From: Mesorhizobium sp. B2-4-3
GTDB lineage: Bacteria; Pseudomonadota; Alphaproteobacteria; Rhizobiales; Rhizobiaceae
Assembly (NCBI RefSeq): GCF_006442815.1
Contig: NZ_VFVL01000041.1
Location: 1-44,149 of the forward strand
Length of the DNA: 44,149 nucleotides
Direction of reading: 5' to 3'
The stretch's first letter is position 1; each line of letters opens with the position of its first letter. Under the pieces are notes generated by a model. It had not been told where the DNA came from. It was given only the letters and a program-made list of their open reading frames with translations, and did not search any database. Made by a program: the position numbers and the translations under genes. Shown here piece by piece: positions 24,820-33,018 of the stretch.

Positions 24820-25800
24820 GAACGCGATCTCGGCGTCCAGTGGCGAGAGCGGGCGCACGCCCCTGAGCAGCGCCCTCGCCTCGGCCTCGTCCTTTTTCAT
24901 CTGCGCCACCAGCGCGTCGAGGCCGTCGAATTTGAGCTCCGGCCGCAGGAAGCCGAAGAACGACACCTGGCAGGTCTGGCCATAGAGATCGCCGGAAAAA
25001 TCGAAGACATAGGTTTCGAGCAGCGGCGCGCCATTGTCGTCGACGGTGGGACGCCGGCCGAAGCTGGCGACGCCATCATGGAGCGTGCCGTCGGCGCGAC
25101 GGAAGCGGACGGCATAAATCCCTTCCTTCAAGGCCGCTTCCGGCGAAAGCCGCATGTTGGCGGTCGGGAAGCCGAGGGTGCGGCCAAGCTGCTGGCCGCC
25201 GATCACCTCGGCTTCGACGGTGAAACGGTAGCCGAGCAGGCCGGCGGCCTCCTCCACCTTACCCTCGGCGAGCAGTCCCCGGATGCGACTCGATGAAACC
25301 ACCTCCGCGCCCTCATCGCGGAAGGCATCGACCAGCGTCACGCCGAAGCCATGCCGTTCTCCGGCAGCCATCAGAAAGGCCGGGCCACCCTGGCGGTCCT
25401 TGCCGAAATGAAAGTCGAAACCGGTGATGGCGTGGCGGATGCCGAGGTTCTTCTCCAGCACATCGGTCACGAAAGCCTCGGGCGACAGCGAGGCGAAATC
25501 GCGCGTGAACGGCTGCTCGACCAAAGCGGCAAAGCCAAGCCCGGCAAGCAGCCGTGCCTTCATCGGTGGCGGCGTCAGCACGAAGAGCGGCACCTGTGGC
25601 CGGAAGACCTTGCGCGGATGCGGCTCGAAAGTGAGCACCAAAGCGGGCACGCCGTTGCGGCGGGCTTCGGTCATCGCGCGCTCCAGGACGGATTGGTGGC
25701 CGCGATGGACACCGTCGAAATTACCGATCGCCACGACGCCGCCGCGCAGATGCGCGGGCAGTGGCGCGACCGCGGAAAGACGTTCGAAGGCTTGCTTCAT
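24817..25800 (-). CDS. ribF: Bifunctional riboflavin kinase / FAD synthetase
   Basis: This 327-residue enzyme phosphorylates riboflavin to FMN and adenylates FMN to FAD. The N-terminal FMN adenylyltransferase domain has GNFDGVHRGHQ (about residue 26, the HxGH motif) and LTFEPHPRKVF; SSSRIRGLL marks its end. The C-terminal riboflavin kinase domain has GRTLGFPTANM with the PTAN motif and GVASFGRRPTV, then LETYVFDFSGDLYG. The ATG at 25800 gives the usual length. It lies 32 nt downstream of the HAD gene in the same direction. Its stop codon is part of the adjacent repeat. Confidence 0.97.
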   Translation of the reverse strand: MKQAFERLSAVAPLPAHLRGGVVAIGNFDGVHRGHQSVLERAMTEARRNGVPALVLTFEPHPRKVFRPQVPLFVLTPPPMKARLLAGLGFAALVEQPFTRDFASLSPEAFVTDVLEKNLGIRHAITGFDFHFGKDRQGGPAFLMAAGERHGFGVTLVDAFRDEGAEVVSSSRIRGLLAEGKVEEAAGLLGYRFTVEAEVIGGQQLGRTLGFPTANMRLSPEAALKEGIYAVRFRRADGTLHDGVASFGRRPTVDDNGAPLLETYVFDFSGDLYGQTCQVSFFGFLRPELKFDGLDALVAQMKKDEAEARALLRGVRPLSPLDAEIAF

Positions 25801-25832
25801 ATCGAGGTGTCCGTCATGGCCAGACCACCAAC

Positions 25833-26693
25833 CTATTGCAGACGCGCAATGACGGCGACCGGCCGGTAGCCGTGCTTTTCAAGGAAGCCAGCCAACCTTT
25901 CAGGGTCGGGGCGGAGCGGATCGCCATAGTCGCGAGCGTGGATGCCGCCCGAGACGTAGAGCACGTCGAAGCCGTTGTCGGCCGCGCCCTTGACATCCGT
26001 CATCATGCCGTCGCCGATGGCGAGAACCTCTGAGCGCTCGACGGCGCGGCCAAGAAGGCCGGCGACCTCCTTCATGGCCACATCGTAGATCGGCGCGAAG
26101 GGCTTGCCGGCAATCAGCGTGCGCCCGCCCAATTGCGCGTAATCCCGCGCGAGCGCGCCGGCACACCAGATGGTGCGCTCGCCGCGCTCCACCAGGATAT
26201 CCGGATTGGCGCAGATGAACGGCAGATTGCGGGCGCGCAGCCGCTGCAGCATTTGCGTATAGTCGGCGGGCTTCTCGACCTCGTCGTCATAGAGCCCGGT
26301 GCAGACGATGCCAGAGGCCTCGAATTCCTCGACGATGTCGATATCAAGTCCGTCATAGAGTGTGAAATCGCGCTCGGGTCCGATATGGAAGATCTTCCTC
26401 GGGCCATCGGCGATCAGGTCGCGGGTCACGTCGCCTGATGTGACGACCCGGTCAAAGGCGTCGGCCGGCACGCCGATGACCTTCATCTGGGCGACGACGT
26501 CGGCGCTGCGGCGCGGCGAATTGGTGATGAGCACGACAGGCACATTGGCCGCGCGCGCCCTTGCAAGCGCCGCCGCGGCGTCCGGAAAGTGCCATTCGCC
26601 ATTATGCACGACGCCCCATACGTCGCACAGTATGGCGGCGTAACGCCCCGCTAGATCGTCGAGCGAAGCGATGATGCCAGGCGAATCCGCCAT
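25833..26693 (-). CDS. HAD-superfamily class IIA hydrolase (TIGR01459 type)
   Basis: This 286-residue phosphatase-fold protein has motif I ILCDVWGVVHNG (the nucleophilic aspartate, though the usual DxD second aspartate is Trp/Val), motif II VLITNSPR, the C2 cap region DILVERGERTIWCAGALA, motif III IAGKPFAPIYD and motif IV IGDGMMTDVKGA. The TIGR01459 family commonly sits beside ribF in alphaproteobacteria, and a role in flavin or nucleotide dephosphorylation has been suggested but is unproven. The ATG at 26693 has AGGGA about 8 nt upstream; the open frame continues 144 nt without homology. Confidence 0.92.
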   Translation of the reverse strand: MADSPGIIASLDDLAGRYAAILCDVWGVVHNGEWHFPDAAAALARARAANVPVVLITNSPRRSADVVAQMKVIGVPADAFDRVVTSGDVTRDLIADGPRKIFHIGPERDFTLYDGLDIDIVEEFEASGIVCTGLYDDEVEKPADYTQMLQRLRARNLPFICANPDILVERGERTIWCAGALARDYAQLGGRTLIAGKPFAPIYDVAMKEVAGLLGRAVERSEVLAIGDGMMTDVKGAADNGFDVLYVSGGIHARDYGDPLRPDPERLAGFLEKHGYRPVAVIARLQ

Positions 26694-26835
26694 GCCGTGT
26701 CCCTGATCTCGATCCCTGACAAGACCGCGACAGCCACTCTTCAGTTCAGAGGACGCCACGGCCGGTCCCGCATAACCGAAGCGCTTCATCCTGTCACCAG
26801 CTTTCCGGCACCGGCCTTCGACGGCGCGTCGGCGC

Positions 26836-26853
26836 ACAGGGTTAATACCCTGT
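26836..26853. promoter_or_regulatory. 18-bp palindrome upstream of the first TadG-like gene
   Basis: ACAGGGT (26836-26842) and ACCCTGT (26847-26853) are perfect 7-bp arms with TAAT between. The palindrome lies in the divergent region between the HAD gene and the TadG-like gene, 18 nt before a TTGACG (26871-26876) that could be a -35 box. A transcription-factor site is likely; which factor is unknown. Confidence 0.5.
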
Positions 26854-26955
26854 CAAATGACCGTGCGACCTTGACGCTTTCGAGAGAGCTAAAATTTAAC
26901 GATTCATGATCATGCTAAACGAGAAACTATTGGATCCTGGCGGGGGCTAAGGGCA

Positions 26956-28872
26956 TTGATCCGCAAATTCCTACACGACAGACGGGGCAACTATGCCTTG
27001 ATGACGGCCATCACCATGATACCGCTGATGGGCGGCGTGGCGCTGGCGGTCGACTATACCGAGCTCATAAGGGAGCGGCAGGAGACGCTGAACGCGCTGG
27101 ATGCCGCCGGCATCGCGACGGCACAGCAGATCGTGGCCGGCGCCACCGACGCCGAAGCCAAAGCCTATGCCCAGACATTCTTCGAGGCCAATCTCAGGCA
27201 CGTTCTTCCGGCGAACACGACGCTGACGGTCACCTTGCCCAACAACAATGCCGGCGGCGGCACGCTGGTTCTCGAGGCGGCCTTGAAGTACCAACCCTAT
27301 TTCCTGCCGGCTGCGGTCGCATTGCTTGGCGGAACGCCGGGCCAGACGAACATCAGCTTCTCGGCCAAATCCGAAATCCGCCTCAAGAACACGCTGGAAG
27401 TGTCGCTGGTGCTCGACAATTCGGGCTCGATGAACGATATCAGCGTCTCGAACAAGGTGCGGTTCGATCTGCTCAAGAGTGCCGCCAAGCAGCTCGTCGA
27501 CCAGTTGGCCGGCCAGGCGCAGTTGATGAAGCAGGTTTCCAAGCCAGTCCAGTTCAGCCTGGTGCCCTTCGCCGCCTCGGTCAATGTCGGCCCCACCTAC
27601 CAGGGTGCGGCATGGCTTGATCCGTTTGGTATTTCACCCATCCAGCATGAGAATTTCAACTGGGCGACCATGACCAAGGCGCTCAACGCCAACAGGTGGG
27701 CGGAGCAGGTTGGCGGCGTTTGGTATGCGCGCGGTTCGCAATGGGGAACACAGCAGGATCAGGCGCTGACGCGCTTTTCAGTCTTTGATCAGATGACGCG
27801 GGTGACCGCATGCAGTTTAAAGGATTTGAGCGGCAACTGCCTGCCTAACGCGACATTCACCTACGGCAAAGTCGCGAGCTGGGGAGGATGTGTCGAGGCG
27901 CGACCTTATCCCTACAATATCAACGATGCCCCCGCCACGTCGGCAACACCGGCCACGATGTTCGTGCCGATGTTCGCACCGGATGAGCCTGGCAACCAGT
28001 GGACGCTTTCAAACGGTTACGTCAAAACCTTCGGCATGATCAACAGCTGGTGGGATGACAAGGATGCGACCACCTCCACCGGCCAAGCCGCACAATTGGC
28101 CAGGCAGAAGAACATGACGAAGTACTTCGCCCCGGCCCCGCTCAACAAAGCTCCCTTGCCTGCGCCAATCGACGGCGGACCGAACTATAGCTGCACCACA
28201 AAGGCGATCACCCCGCTCACGGACGTATCGAACGCCACCGGCTCGACCACTGTCAAAAACGCCATCGACGCCATGGTCGCAGTCGGCGCTACCAATGTAC
28301 CCGAAGGCATGGCCTGGGGTTGGAGAACCCTGTCCAGCACGGCTCCCTTTACCGGAGGCCGACCCGAAACGGAAAAAGGCAACGACAAGGTCGTGATCGT
28401 GCTCACCGACGGGGCCAACACCTATTACACACCCAGTTATTTCCGCGCCAACGACTATCCGCTGAACAGGTCGAGCTATTCCGCTTATGGCTACACGGGC
28501 GTCGGCTACAGCGGCACCAGCACTACCCGCCTGTATATGAACGCCGATGCAAACTTCGATAGGACGACATACACGGAAACGAACTACACCAAGGCCATGA
28601 GCGAGCATCTGGCAACGCTGTGCGACAACGCCAAGGTGGCCAACATCATCGTCATGACCATCGCGCTCGACCTCGATTCAAGGAACACGGCCGAGGCGGC
28701 GCAGATGGCAGCCTTGAAAACCTGTTCGTCGGACTCGCGCTTCGCTAAGGATCCAGCCGACCCGACTGGCAAGACGCCGAAGAAACTGTTCTGGAACTCG
28801 ACCGGTGCCACGCTGTCGGACGACTTCAAGGCGATCGGCAACGAATTGTCGAACCTGCGCATCGTCGGTTGA
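26956..28872 (+). CDS. TadG-like pilus-assembly protein with von Willebrand A domain (paralog 1)
   Basis: This 638-residue protein has an N-terminal TadE/TadG-type membrane anchor after a basic start (FLHDRRGNYALMTAITMIPLMGGVALAVDYTE, residues about 5-36), as in flp pilus-associated proteins. A vWA domain starts near 149 with the MIDAS motif DNSGSM, and continues with VIVLTDGANTYY and MTIALDLDS. Between lie conserved Cys-rich and Trp-rich stretches (WGGCVEARPYPYN; TMFVPMFAPDEPGN). It should face the periplasm. The start is a TTG at 26956, with AAGGG 5 nt upstream. The next gene is a close paralog; no other tad gene is in the window. Confidence 0.92.
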   Translation: MIRKFLHDRRGNYALMTAITMIPLMGGVALAVDYTELIRERQETLNALDAAGIATAQQIVAGATDAEAKAYAQTFFEANLRHVLPANTTLTVTLPNNNAGGGTLVLEAALKYQPYFLPAAVALLGGTPGQTNISFSAKSEIRLKNTLEVSLVLDNSGSMNDISVSNKVRFDLLKSAAKQLVDQLAGQAQLMKQVSKPVQFSLVPFAASVNVGPTYQGAAWLDPFGISPIQHENFNWATMTKALNANRWAEQVGGVWYARGSQWGTQQDQALTRFSVFDQMTRVTACSLKDLSGNCLPNATFTYGKVASWGGCVEARPYPYNINDAPATSATPATMFVPMFAPDEPGNQWTLSNGYVKTFGMINSWWDDKDATTSTGQAAQLARQKNMTKYFAPAPLNKAPLPAPIDGGPNYSCTTKAITPLTDVSNATGSTTVKNAIDAMVAVGATNVPEGMAWGWRTLSSTAPFTGGRPETEKGNDKVVIVLTDGANTYYTPSYFRANDYPLNRSSYSAYGYTGVGYSGTSTTRLYMNADANFDRTTYTETNYTKAMSEHLATLCDNAKVANIIVMTIALDLDSRNTAEAAQMAALKTCSSDSRFAKDPADPTGKTPKKLFWNSTGATLSDDFKAIGNELSNLRIVG

Positions 28873-28894
28873 TCGGCACGACAAACGATCGATG

Positions 28895-28922
28895 ACGCCC
28901 GTCGTAAGGCGGGCGTTTCTCG
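28895..28922 (+). terminator. Probable rho-independent terminator after TadG paralog 1
   Basis: ACGCCCG (28895-28901) pairs with CGGGCGT (28910-28916) across an 8-nt loop, followed by TTTCT. It lies 23 nt after the stop codon and suggests the two TadG-like genes are not one simple operon. Confidence 0.6.
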
Positions 28923-29069
28923 TCGTACGCGATGCCGCCGCAATTGGTTTGGTTAGCGCCTGGTGAAACCGTCGTTAAGCAATCGAGCGGTTTGGCAAAC
29001 CGGTCCTTCAGCGTTTTGTGGAAGTGTGGCCCGACAGAGAATCCGCCGGCGGGGGGCCGCTCAAGAAAA

Positions 29070-31043
29070 ATGCGCAAATTCTGGCATCAATTCTGCCGTG
29101 ACCGCCGCGGCAACTATGCGCTTATGACAGCTATCGCCATGGTGCCATTGATGGGCGCAGTAGCCATGGGTGTCGATTTCGGTGAGCTCAACCGCGAAAA
29201 GCAGATGGTGCTGAACGCGCTCGACGCTGCCAATTTCGCCGCCGCGGTGCGGCTTTCGCAAGGGGCGACCGACGACCAGATCAGGACCTACGCGGCCGGC
29301 TTCTTCAATTCCAACCTCAATGGTATCGAGCCCGGCAACCTTTCGCTCGATGTCACGCTGCCGAGCAGCCAGACCGGCGGCGGCCTGATGAAGCTTTGCG
29401 CGACGCTCACCTATCATCCCTATTTCTACCCAGCCGCCGCGCTGCTCGATGGCGCATCGGATGGCGATGCGCATAAGCCGATCCAGCTCGAGATGTGCTC
29501 CCAGGTGCGGCTGAAGAACACGCTGGAAGTGGCGATGGTGCTCGACAATTCGGGCTCCATGACAACGCCCGGCACAGGCACGGGACAGAAGCGCATCGAC
29601 CTGCTCAAGCAGGCCGCCAAGCAGCTCGTCGACACGCTGGCCCAGCAGGCGTCGCAGATCAAGCAGATCGACAAGCCGGTCCAGTTCAGCCTCGTGCCGT
29701 TCGCGGCATCGGTCAATGTGGGGCCCGACAACGACAACGCCCCCTGGATGGACACCTACGGGCTGTCGCCGATAGCGAATGAGAATTTCGACTGGTCGAC
29801 GCTGAACGCGCCCGACAAATACGCCCAGAAGATCAACGGCATCTGGTACAAGAAAGGCGCCGGCTGGGGCAACGAGGAGGACCAGGTCCTCAGCCGCTTC
29901 GAACTCTACCAGGACATGAAGGTGGTGACCAGCCACGAGCGCGTCGTCGGCAGCGCGCGGACCGTCTGCGACACATATCGTTGGAACCACACCTGTTCGC
30001 ACAGCCATACGGAATATGACTACAACGACACCTACGGGCCATTCGCCAGTTGGCAGGGCTGTGTCGAGGTCCGCCCCTACCCTTACAATGTCGAGGATAC
30101 GCCGGCCTCGGGCGGCCCCAACAACACCGGTATCGGCGTCGGCGATCCCGCGACCATGTTCGTGCCGATGTTCGCGCCGGACGAGCCAGGCAATCATTGG
30201 AAGGTGACCCAGAACCCGCTTGAACCGGACCCGACGACCTATGGCGCGGCGAACAGCTGGTGGAACGACGATCCGTTGAGCACCACCGGTAAGACCAGGC
30301 AGTCCAACATGGCCAAATATTTTCAGCCGCGGCCGATCGATGCTCCGACCCTCAGTTCGGGCGTCGGCCCGAATTACAGTTGCACGACGACGCCGATCAC
30401 GCCGCTCACCGACGTCACCCAAACGGATGGGCTCGCGGCCATCAAGGCGGCGATCGACCTGATGAAGCCCAACGGCAACACCAATGTGCCCGAAGGCATG
30501 GCCTGGGGCTGGCGCACCGTGTCGAGCGCCGAACCCTTCACGGGAGGCCGTCCGGAATCCGAGCGCGGCAACGACAAGGTCGTCATCGTGCTCACCGACG
30601 GCGAGAACACCTATTCGACGGTCAGTCCCGACCCGGCCGGCAACAAGTCGACCTATGCCGCCTATGGCTATACCGGCGTCGGCTATAACGGCACCTCGGT
30701 CACCCGCCTGTTCGGCGGCACGTCGAGCGCCATCGGCCAGTTCAACTATTCGTCGAGCAACTACACCGCGGCGATGAACGAGCAGATGGCAAAGCTGTGC
30801 GACAACGCCAAGGCGGCCAACATCATGGTGATGACGGTCGCGCTCGACATGTCGTCGACCAGCTCGAGCGACCAGAAGGCGATGGCCGCGCTGAAGGCCT
30901 GCTCTTCCGATTCCCGCTTCCGCAAGGATCCGACCGATCCCAGCAAACCGGCCAAGCTGTTCTGGAACGCCACCGGCGCAACGCTCTCCGACAACTTCAA
31001 GGAGATTGCCAACGAGTTGTCGAATTTGCGCGTGGTCGGGTAG
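29070..31043 (+). CDS. TadG-like pilus-assembly protein with von Willebrand A domain (paralog 2)
   Basis: The 657-residue product repeats the architecture of the gene before it: basic start and anchor (CRDRRGNYALMTAIAMVPLM), MIDAS motif DNSGSM near residue 166, WQGCVEVRPYPYN, TMFVPMFAPDEPGN, VIVLTDGENTYS and a C-terminus ATLSDNFKEIANELSNLRVVG. It differs by an extra segment with a histidine/cysteine cluster (WNHTCSHSHTEYDYND, about residues 309-324) that could bind metal. The ATG at 29070 is chosen because the anchor begins there; the frame is open further upstream. The ribosome site is weak (AAGAAAAA). Tandem duplication is evident. Confidence 0.92.
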   Translation: MRKFWHQFCRDRRGNYALMTAIAMVPLMGAVAMGVDFGELNREKQMVLNALDAANFAAAVRLSQGATDDQIRTYAAGFFNSNLNGIEPGNLSLDVTLPSSQTGGGLMKLCATLTYHPYFYPAAALLDGASDGDAHKPIQLEMCSQVRLKNTLEVAMVLDNSGSMTTPGTGTGQKRIDLLKQAAKQLVDTLAQQASQIKQIDKPVQFSLVPFAASVNVGPDNDNAPWMDTYGLSPIANENFDWSTLNAPDKYAQKINGIWYKKGAGWGNEEDQVLSRFELYQDMKVVTSHERVVGSARTVCDTYRWNHTCSHSHTEYDYNDTYGPFASWQGCVEVRPYPYNVEDTPASGGPNNTGIGVGDPATMFVPMFAPDEPGNHWKVTQNPLEPDPTTYGAANSWWNDDPLSTTGKTRQSNMAKYFQPRPIDAPTLSSGVGPNYSCTTTPITPLTDVTQTDGLAAIKAAIDLMKPNGNTNVPEGMAWGWRTVSSAEPFTGGRPESERGNDKVVIVLTDGENTYSTVSPDPAGNKSTYAAYGYTGVGYNGTSVTRLFGGTSSAIGQFNYSSSNYTAAMNEQMAKLCDNAKAANIMVMTVALDMSSTSSSDQKAMAALKACSSDSRFRKDPTDPSKPAKLFWNATGATLSDNFKEIANELSNLRVVG

Positions 31044-31087
31044 GCGCACTTAGCGTCGGTGGAAGAGCGCCGGCGCGAAAGCTTCTA

Positions 31088-31150
31088 ATCTCCCCCGCAA
31101 GGGGGGAGATCAGCAGCTCAGCTGCTTTCGCCAGTTTTCGAGTACTGGCG
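31088..31150. repeat. Cluster of three consecutive hairpins after TadG paralog 2
   Basis: Three inverted repeats follow one another: ATCTCCCCC/GGGGGAGAT (31088-31096 and 31102-31110), AGCAGC/GCTGCT (31112-31117 and 31121-31126) followed by TTT, and CGCCAGT/ACTGGCG (31129-31135 and 31144-31150). The first is typical of a dispersed intergenic repeat in this group. Together they probably terminate transcription of the TadG-like gene, and may be a repeat mosaic. Confidence 0.75.
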
Positions 31151-31223
31151 CAAAAGCTCCCGCGATCATGCCCTTGCGGCCGGCGAGCGGCCGTGATGAC
31201 TGTTTGCGCTCTTGGAGACTCCG

Positions 31224-31856
31224 ATGCCCGACGCCGCCAACCATCTCACCTTCGCGCTGATCTGCCTCGGCATGGTGCTCACGCCAGGCCCGAACATGAT
31301 CTACCTGATCTCGCGCTCGCTGTCGCAAGGGCCGAAAGCCGGGCTGATCTCGCTCGGCGGCGTGGCGCTGGGCTTCCTGTTCTACGTGGTGTCGGCGGCC
31401 TTAGGCATCACCGCGCTCATCTTCGCCGTGCCTTACGCCTACGACGCGCTTCGCTTCGCCGGCGCGCTCTATCTGTTGTGGCTCGCCTGGCAGGCGCTGA
31501 AGCCCGGCGGGCGCTCGCCCTTTCAGGTCCGCGAGTTGCCGAGGGACAGGCCGCGCAAGCTCTTCGTCATGGGGCTGATGACCAACCTGCTCAATCCGAA
31601 GGTGGCCGTGCTCTACCTGTCGTTGCTGCCGCAGTTCATCAATCCGGCCAAGGGCCATGTCCTGTCGCAGCTTCTGGTGCTCGGCGTGACGCAGATCTCG
31701 ATCAGCCTCACCGTCAACGCCATCATCGCGGTGACGGCCGGCTCGATCGCGAATTTCCTCGCCGGACGGCCGTTCTGGCTGGTCGTGCAGCGCTGGATGA
31801 TGGGCACGGTGCTGACGGCGCTGGCCTTGAGAATGGCGACCGAGGCGCAAAGATAG
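31224..31856 (+). CDS. LysE/RhtB-family amino-acid exporter
   Basis: The 210-residue inner-membrane protein has six predicted helices. The LysE family signature near the N-terminus reads MVLTPGPNMIYLISRSLSQG (about residues 17-36), followed by GLISLGGVALGFLFYV, the loop KLFVMGLMTNLLNPKVAVLY and a final helix WMMGTVLTALALRMA. The family exports amino acids or homoserine lactones; the substrate here cannot be read. The ATG at 31224 has GGAG about 7 nt upstream. A TTG four codons earlier is within that site. Confidence 0.94.
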   Translation: MPDAANHLTFALICLGMVLTPGPNMIYLISRSLSQGPKAGLISLGGVALGFLFYVVSAALGITALIFAVPYAYDALRFAGALYLLWLAWQALKPGGRSPFQVRELPRDRPRKLFVMGLMTNLLNPKVAVLYLSLLPQFINPAKGHVLSQLLVLGVTQISISLTVNAIIAVTAGSIANFLAGRPFWLVVQRWMMGTVLTALALRMATEAQR

Positions 31857-31883
31857 CCGTCAGCCCGAGAACGCGCGGCCGTC

Positions 31884-32708
31884 CTACATCGGCCGGCGTG
31901 CAGGCCGGATCTGCTCCGGCTCGACCACCTTGCGGTAGAGATGCCAGGTCGCGTGGCCGAGGATCGGCATGACGACGGCAAGCCCGGCAAACAGCGGTAT
32001 CGAGCCGACCACCAGCAACACGGCGACGGTCAGGCCCCAAAGCGCCATCGTTAGCGGGTTTGCCATCACCGCCCGGGCCGAGGTTTCGATCGCCGAGACG
32101 GCGCCGACATCGCGGTCGAGCAGCAGCGGAAAGGCAATGACCGTGGTGGCCAAAACGACGACGGCGAAAACGAAGCCGACGGCGTTGCCGACGAGGATCA
32201 GCGTCCAGCCCTTGCCGGTCGTCAGCACGTCGCGCACGAAAGCACCGACCGAGGCGGGCGGCGCGGCGCCGAACAGGCTGGTGTACAGCGACTGCGCGGT
32301 GAACAGCCACAAGAGGAACAGCGCGAAGAGCAGGATGCCGATGACCGCGATCGACGGCAGCGCCGGCGAATGGCGGACATCGAGCGCATGCCGCCAGTGG
32401 GTGTCCATGCCGAGCTCGCGCCGGCGGCTGATCTCATAAAGGCCGATGGCCGCGAACGGGCCGATCAGGGCGAAACCCGACATCAGCGGATAGACGAGCT
32501 GGATGGCGTTCGAGCCCGAGGTCCATCGCGTCAGGATCAGCCCGACGATCGGATAGACCAGGCATAGGAATACATAATGCGAGGGCTTGGCCCAGAAATC
32601 CTCGGCGCCGAGCTTCAGCGCATCCCAGAGGTCCGAGGTGGAGATGTGGCGCACCGTAGGCTGCGCATGCATCCCGTACGCGTCCGCCATGACATGAAAA
32701 CCGGCCAT
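31884..32708 (-). CDS. DUF2189 integral membrane protein
   Basis: The 274-residue protein matches DUF2189 membrane proteins: an N-terminal soluble stretch (VRHISTSDLWDALKLGAEDFW) followed by about six hydrophobic helices, with the family pattern PSHYVFLCLVYPIVGLIL, GFALIGPFAAIGLYEISRRR and VIAFPLLLDRDVGAVSAIE (DRD motif). C-terminal HATWHLYRKVVEP is also typical. The function of the family is not established. The ATG at 32708 has a strong GGAGGA 8 nt upstream. It is convergent with the LysE gene (27 nt between stops). Confidence 0.92.
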   Translation of the reverse strand: MAGFHVMADAYGMHAQPTVRHISTSDLWDALKLGAEDFWAKPSHYVFLCLVYPIVGLILTRWTSGSNAIQLVYPLMSGFALIGPFAAIGLYEISRRRELGMDTHWRHALDVRHSPALPSIAVIGILLFALFLLWLFTAQSLYTSLFGAAPPASVGAFVRDVLTTGKGWTLILVGNAVGFVFAVVVLATTVIAFPLLLDRDVGAVSAIETSARAVMANPLTMALWGLTVAVLLVVGSIPLFAGLAVVMPILGHATWHLYRKVVEPEQIRPARRPM

Positions 32709-33018
32709 AACCGTCCTCCGTTTGTCAGTGCATGAGCCCGAAAACCAGGAGGTTCTCGCCAAGCAATCATGCGCCAGATCAACGCGGGTCGGTCACCGCC
32801 TGCGGTGGCCGCCCGTGGCTGCCACTTCAAGAACGACCGCATCATAATCGATCTTCCGGGAAAAGTCGCCGCTTCACGCGATTTTCATCGGATAATAGGG
32901 CCTTCAGCCCGTTTACGGGAAGAAGGTGCCTGAAGGGGCGGATGAGGGGCAGCGCCGACCTTTGAAATTGTGGGTGTCAATCGCCGTGGTTCGGCGCTAC
33001 CCCCTCCTCGCGACGCGT
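32709..33018. other. Intergenic region with repeat fragment
   Basis: These 310 bases contain no gene I can support. At 32901-32936 nested inverted repeats (CCTTCAG/CTGAAGG outside CCCG/CGGG) followed by GATGAGGGGCAGCGCC look like a fragment of the dispersed palindromic family also seen at 7716-7890. The rest should contain the DUF2189 promoter. Confidence 0.5.
32901..32960. repeat. Fragment of dispersed palindromic repeat
   Basis: Nested hairpin CCTTCAG-CCCG-TTTA-CGGG-...-CTGAAGG at 32901-32936, with the neighbouring AGAAGGTGCC and GATGAGGGGCAG typical of the same repeat family. It lies beyond the 3' end of the unknown gene at 33019-34047. Confidence 0.55.

Noticed and set aside
29061..31049. 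Minus-strand open frame of 662 codons opposite TadG paralog 2
   Set aside because: The plus strand encodes a clear vWA protein with a paralog beside it; the opposite frame is a shadow.
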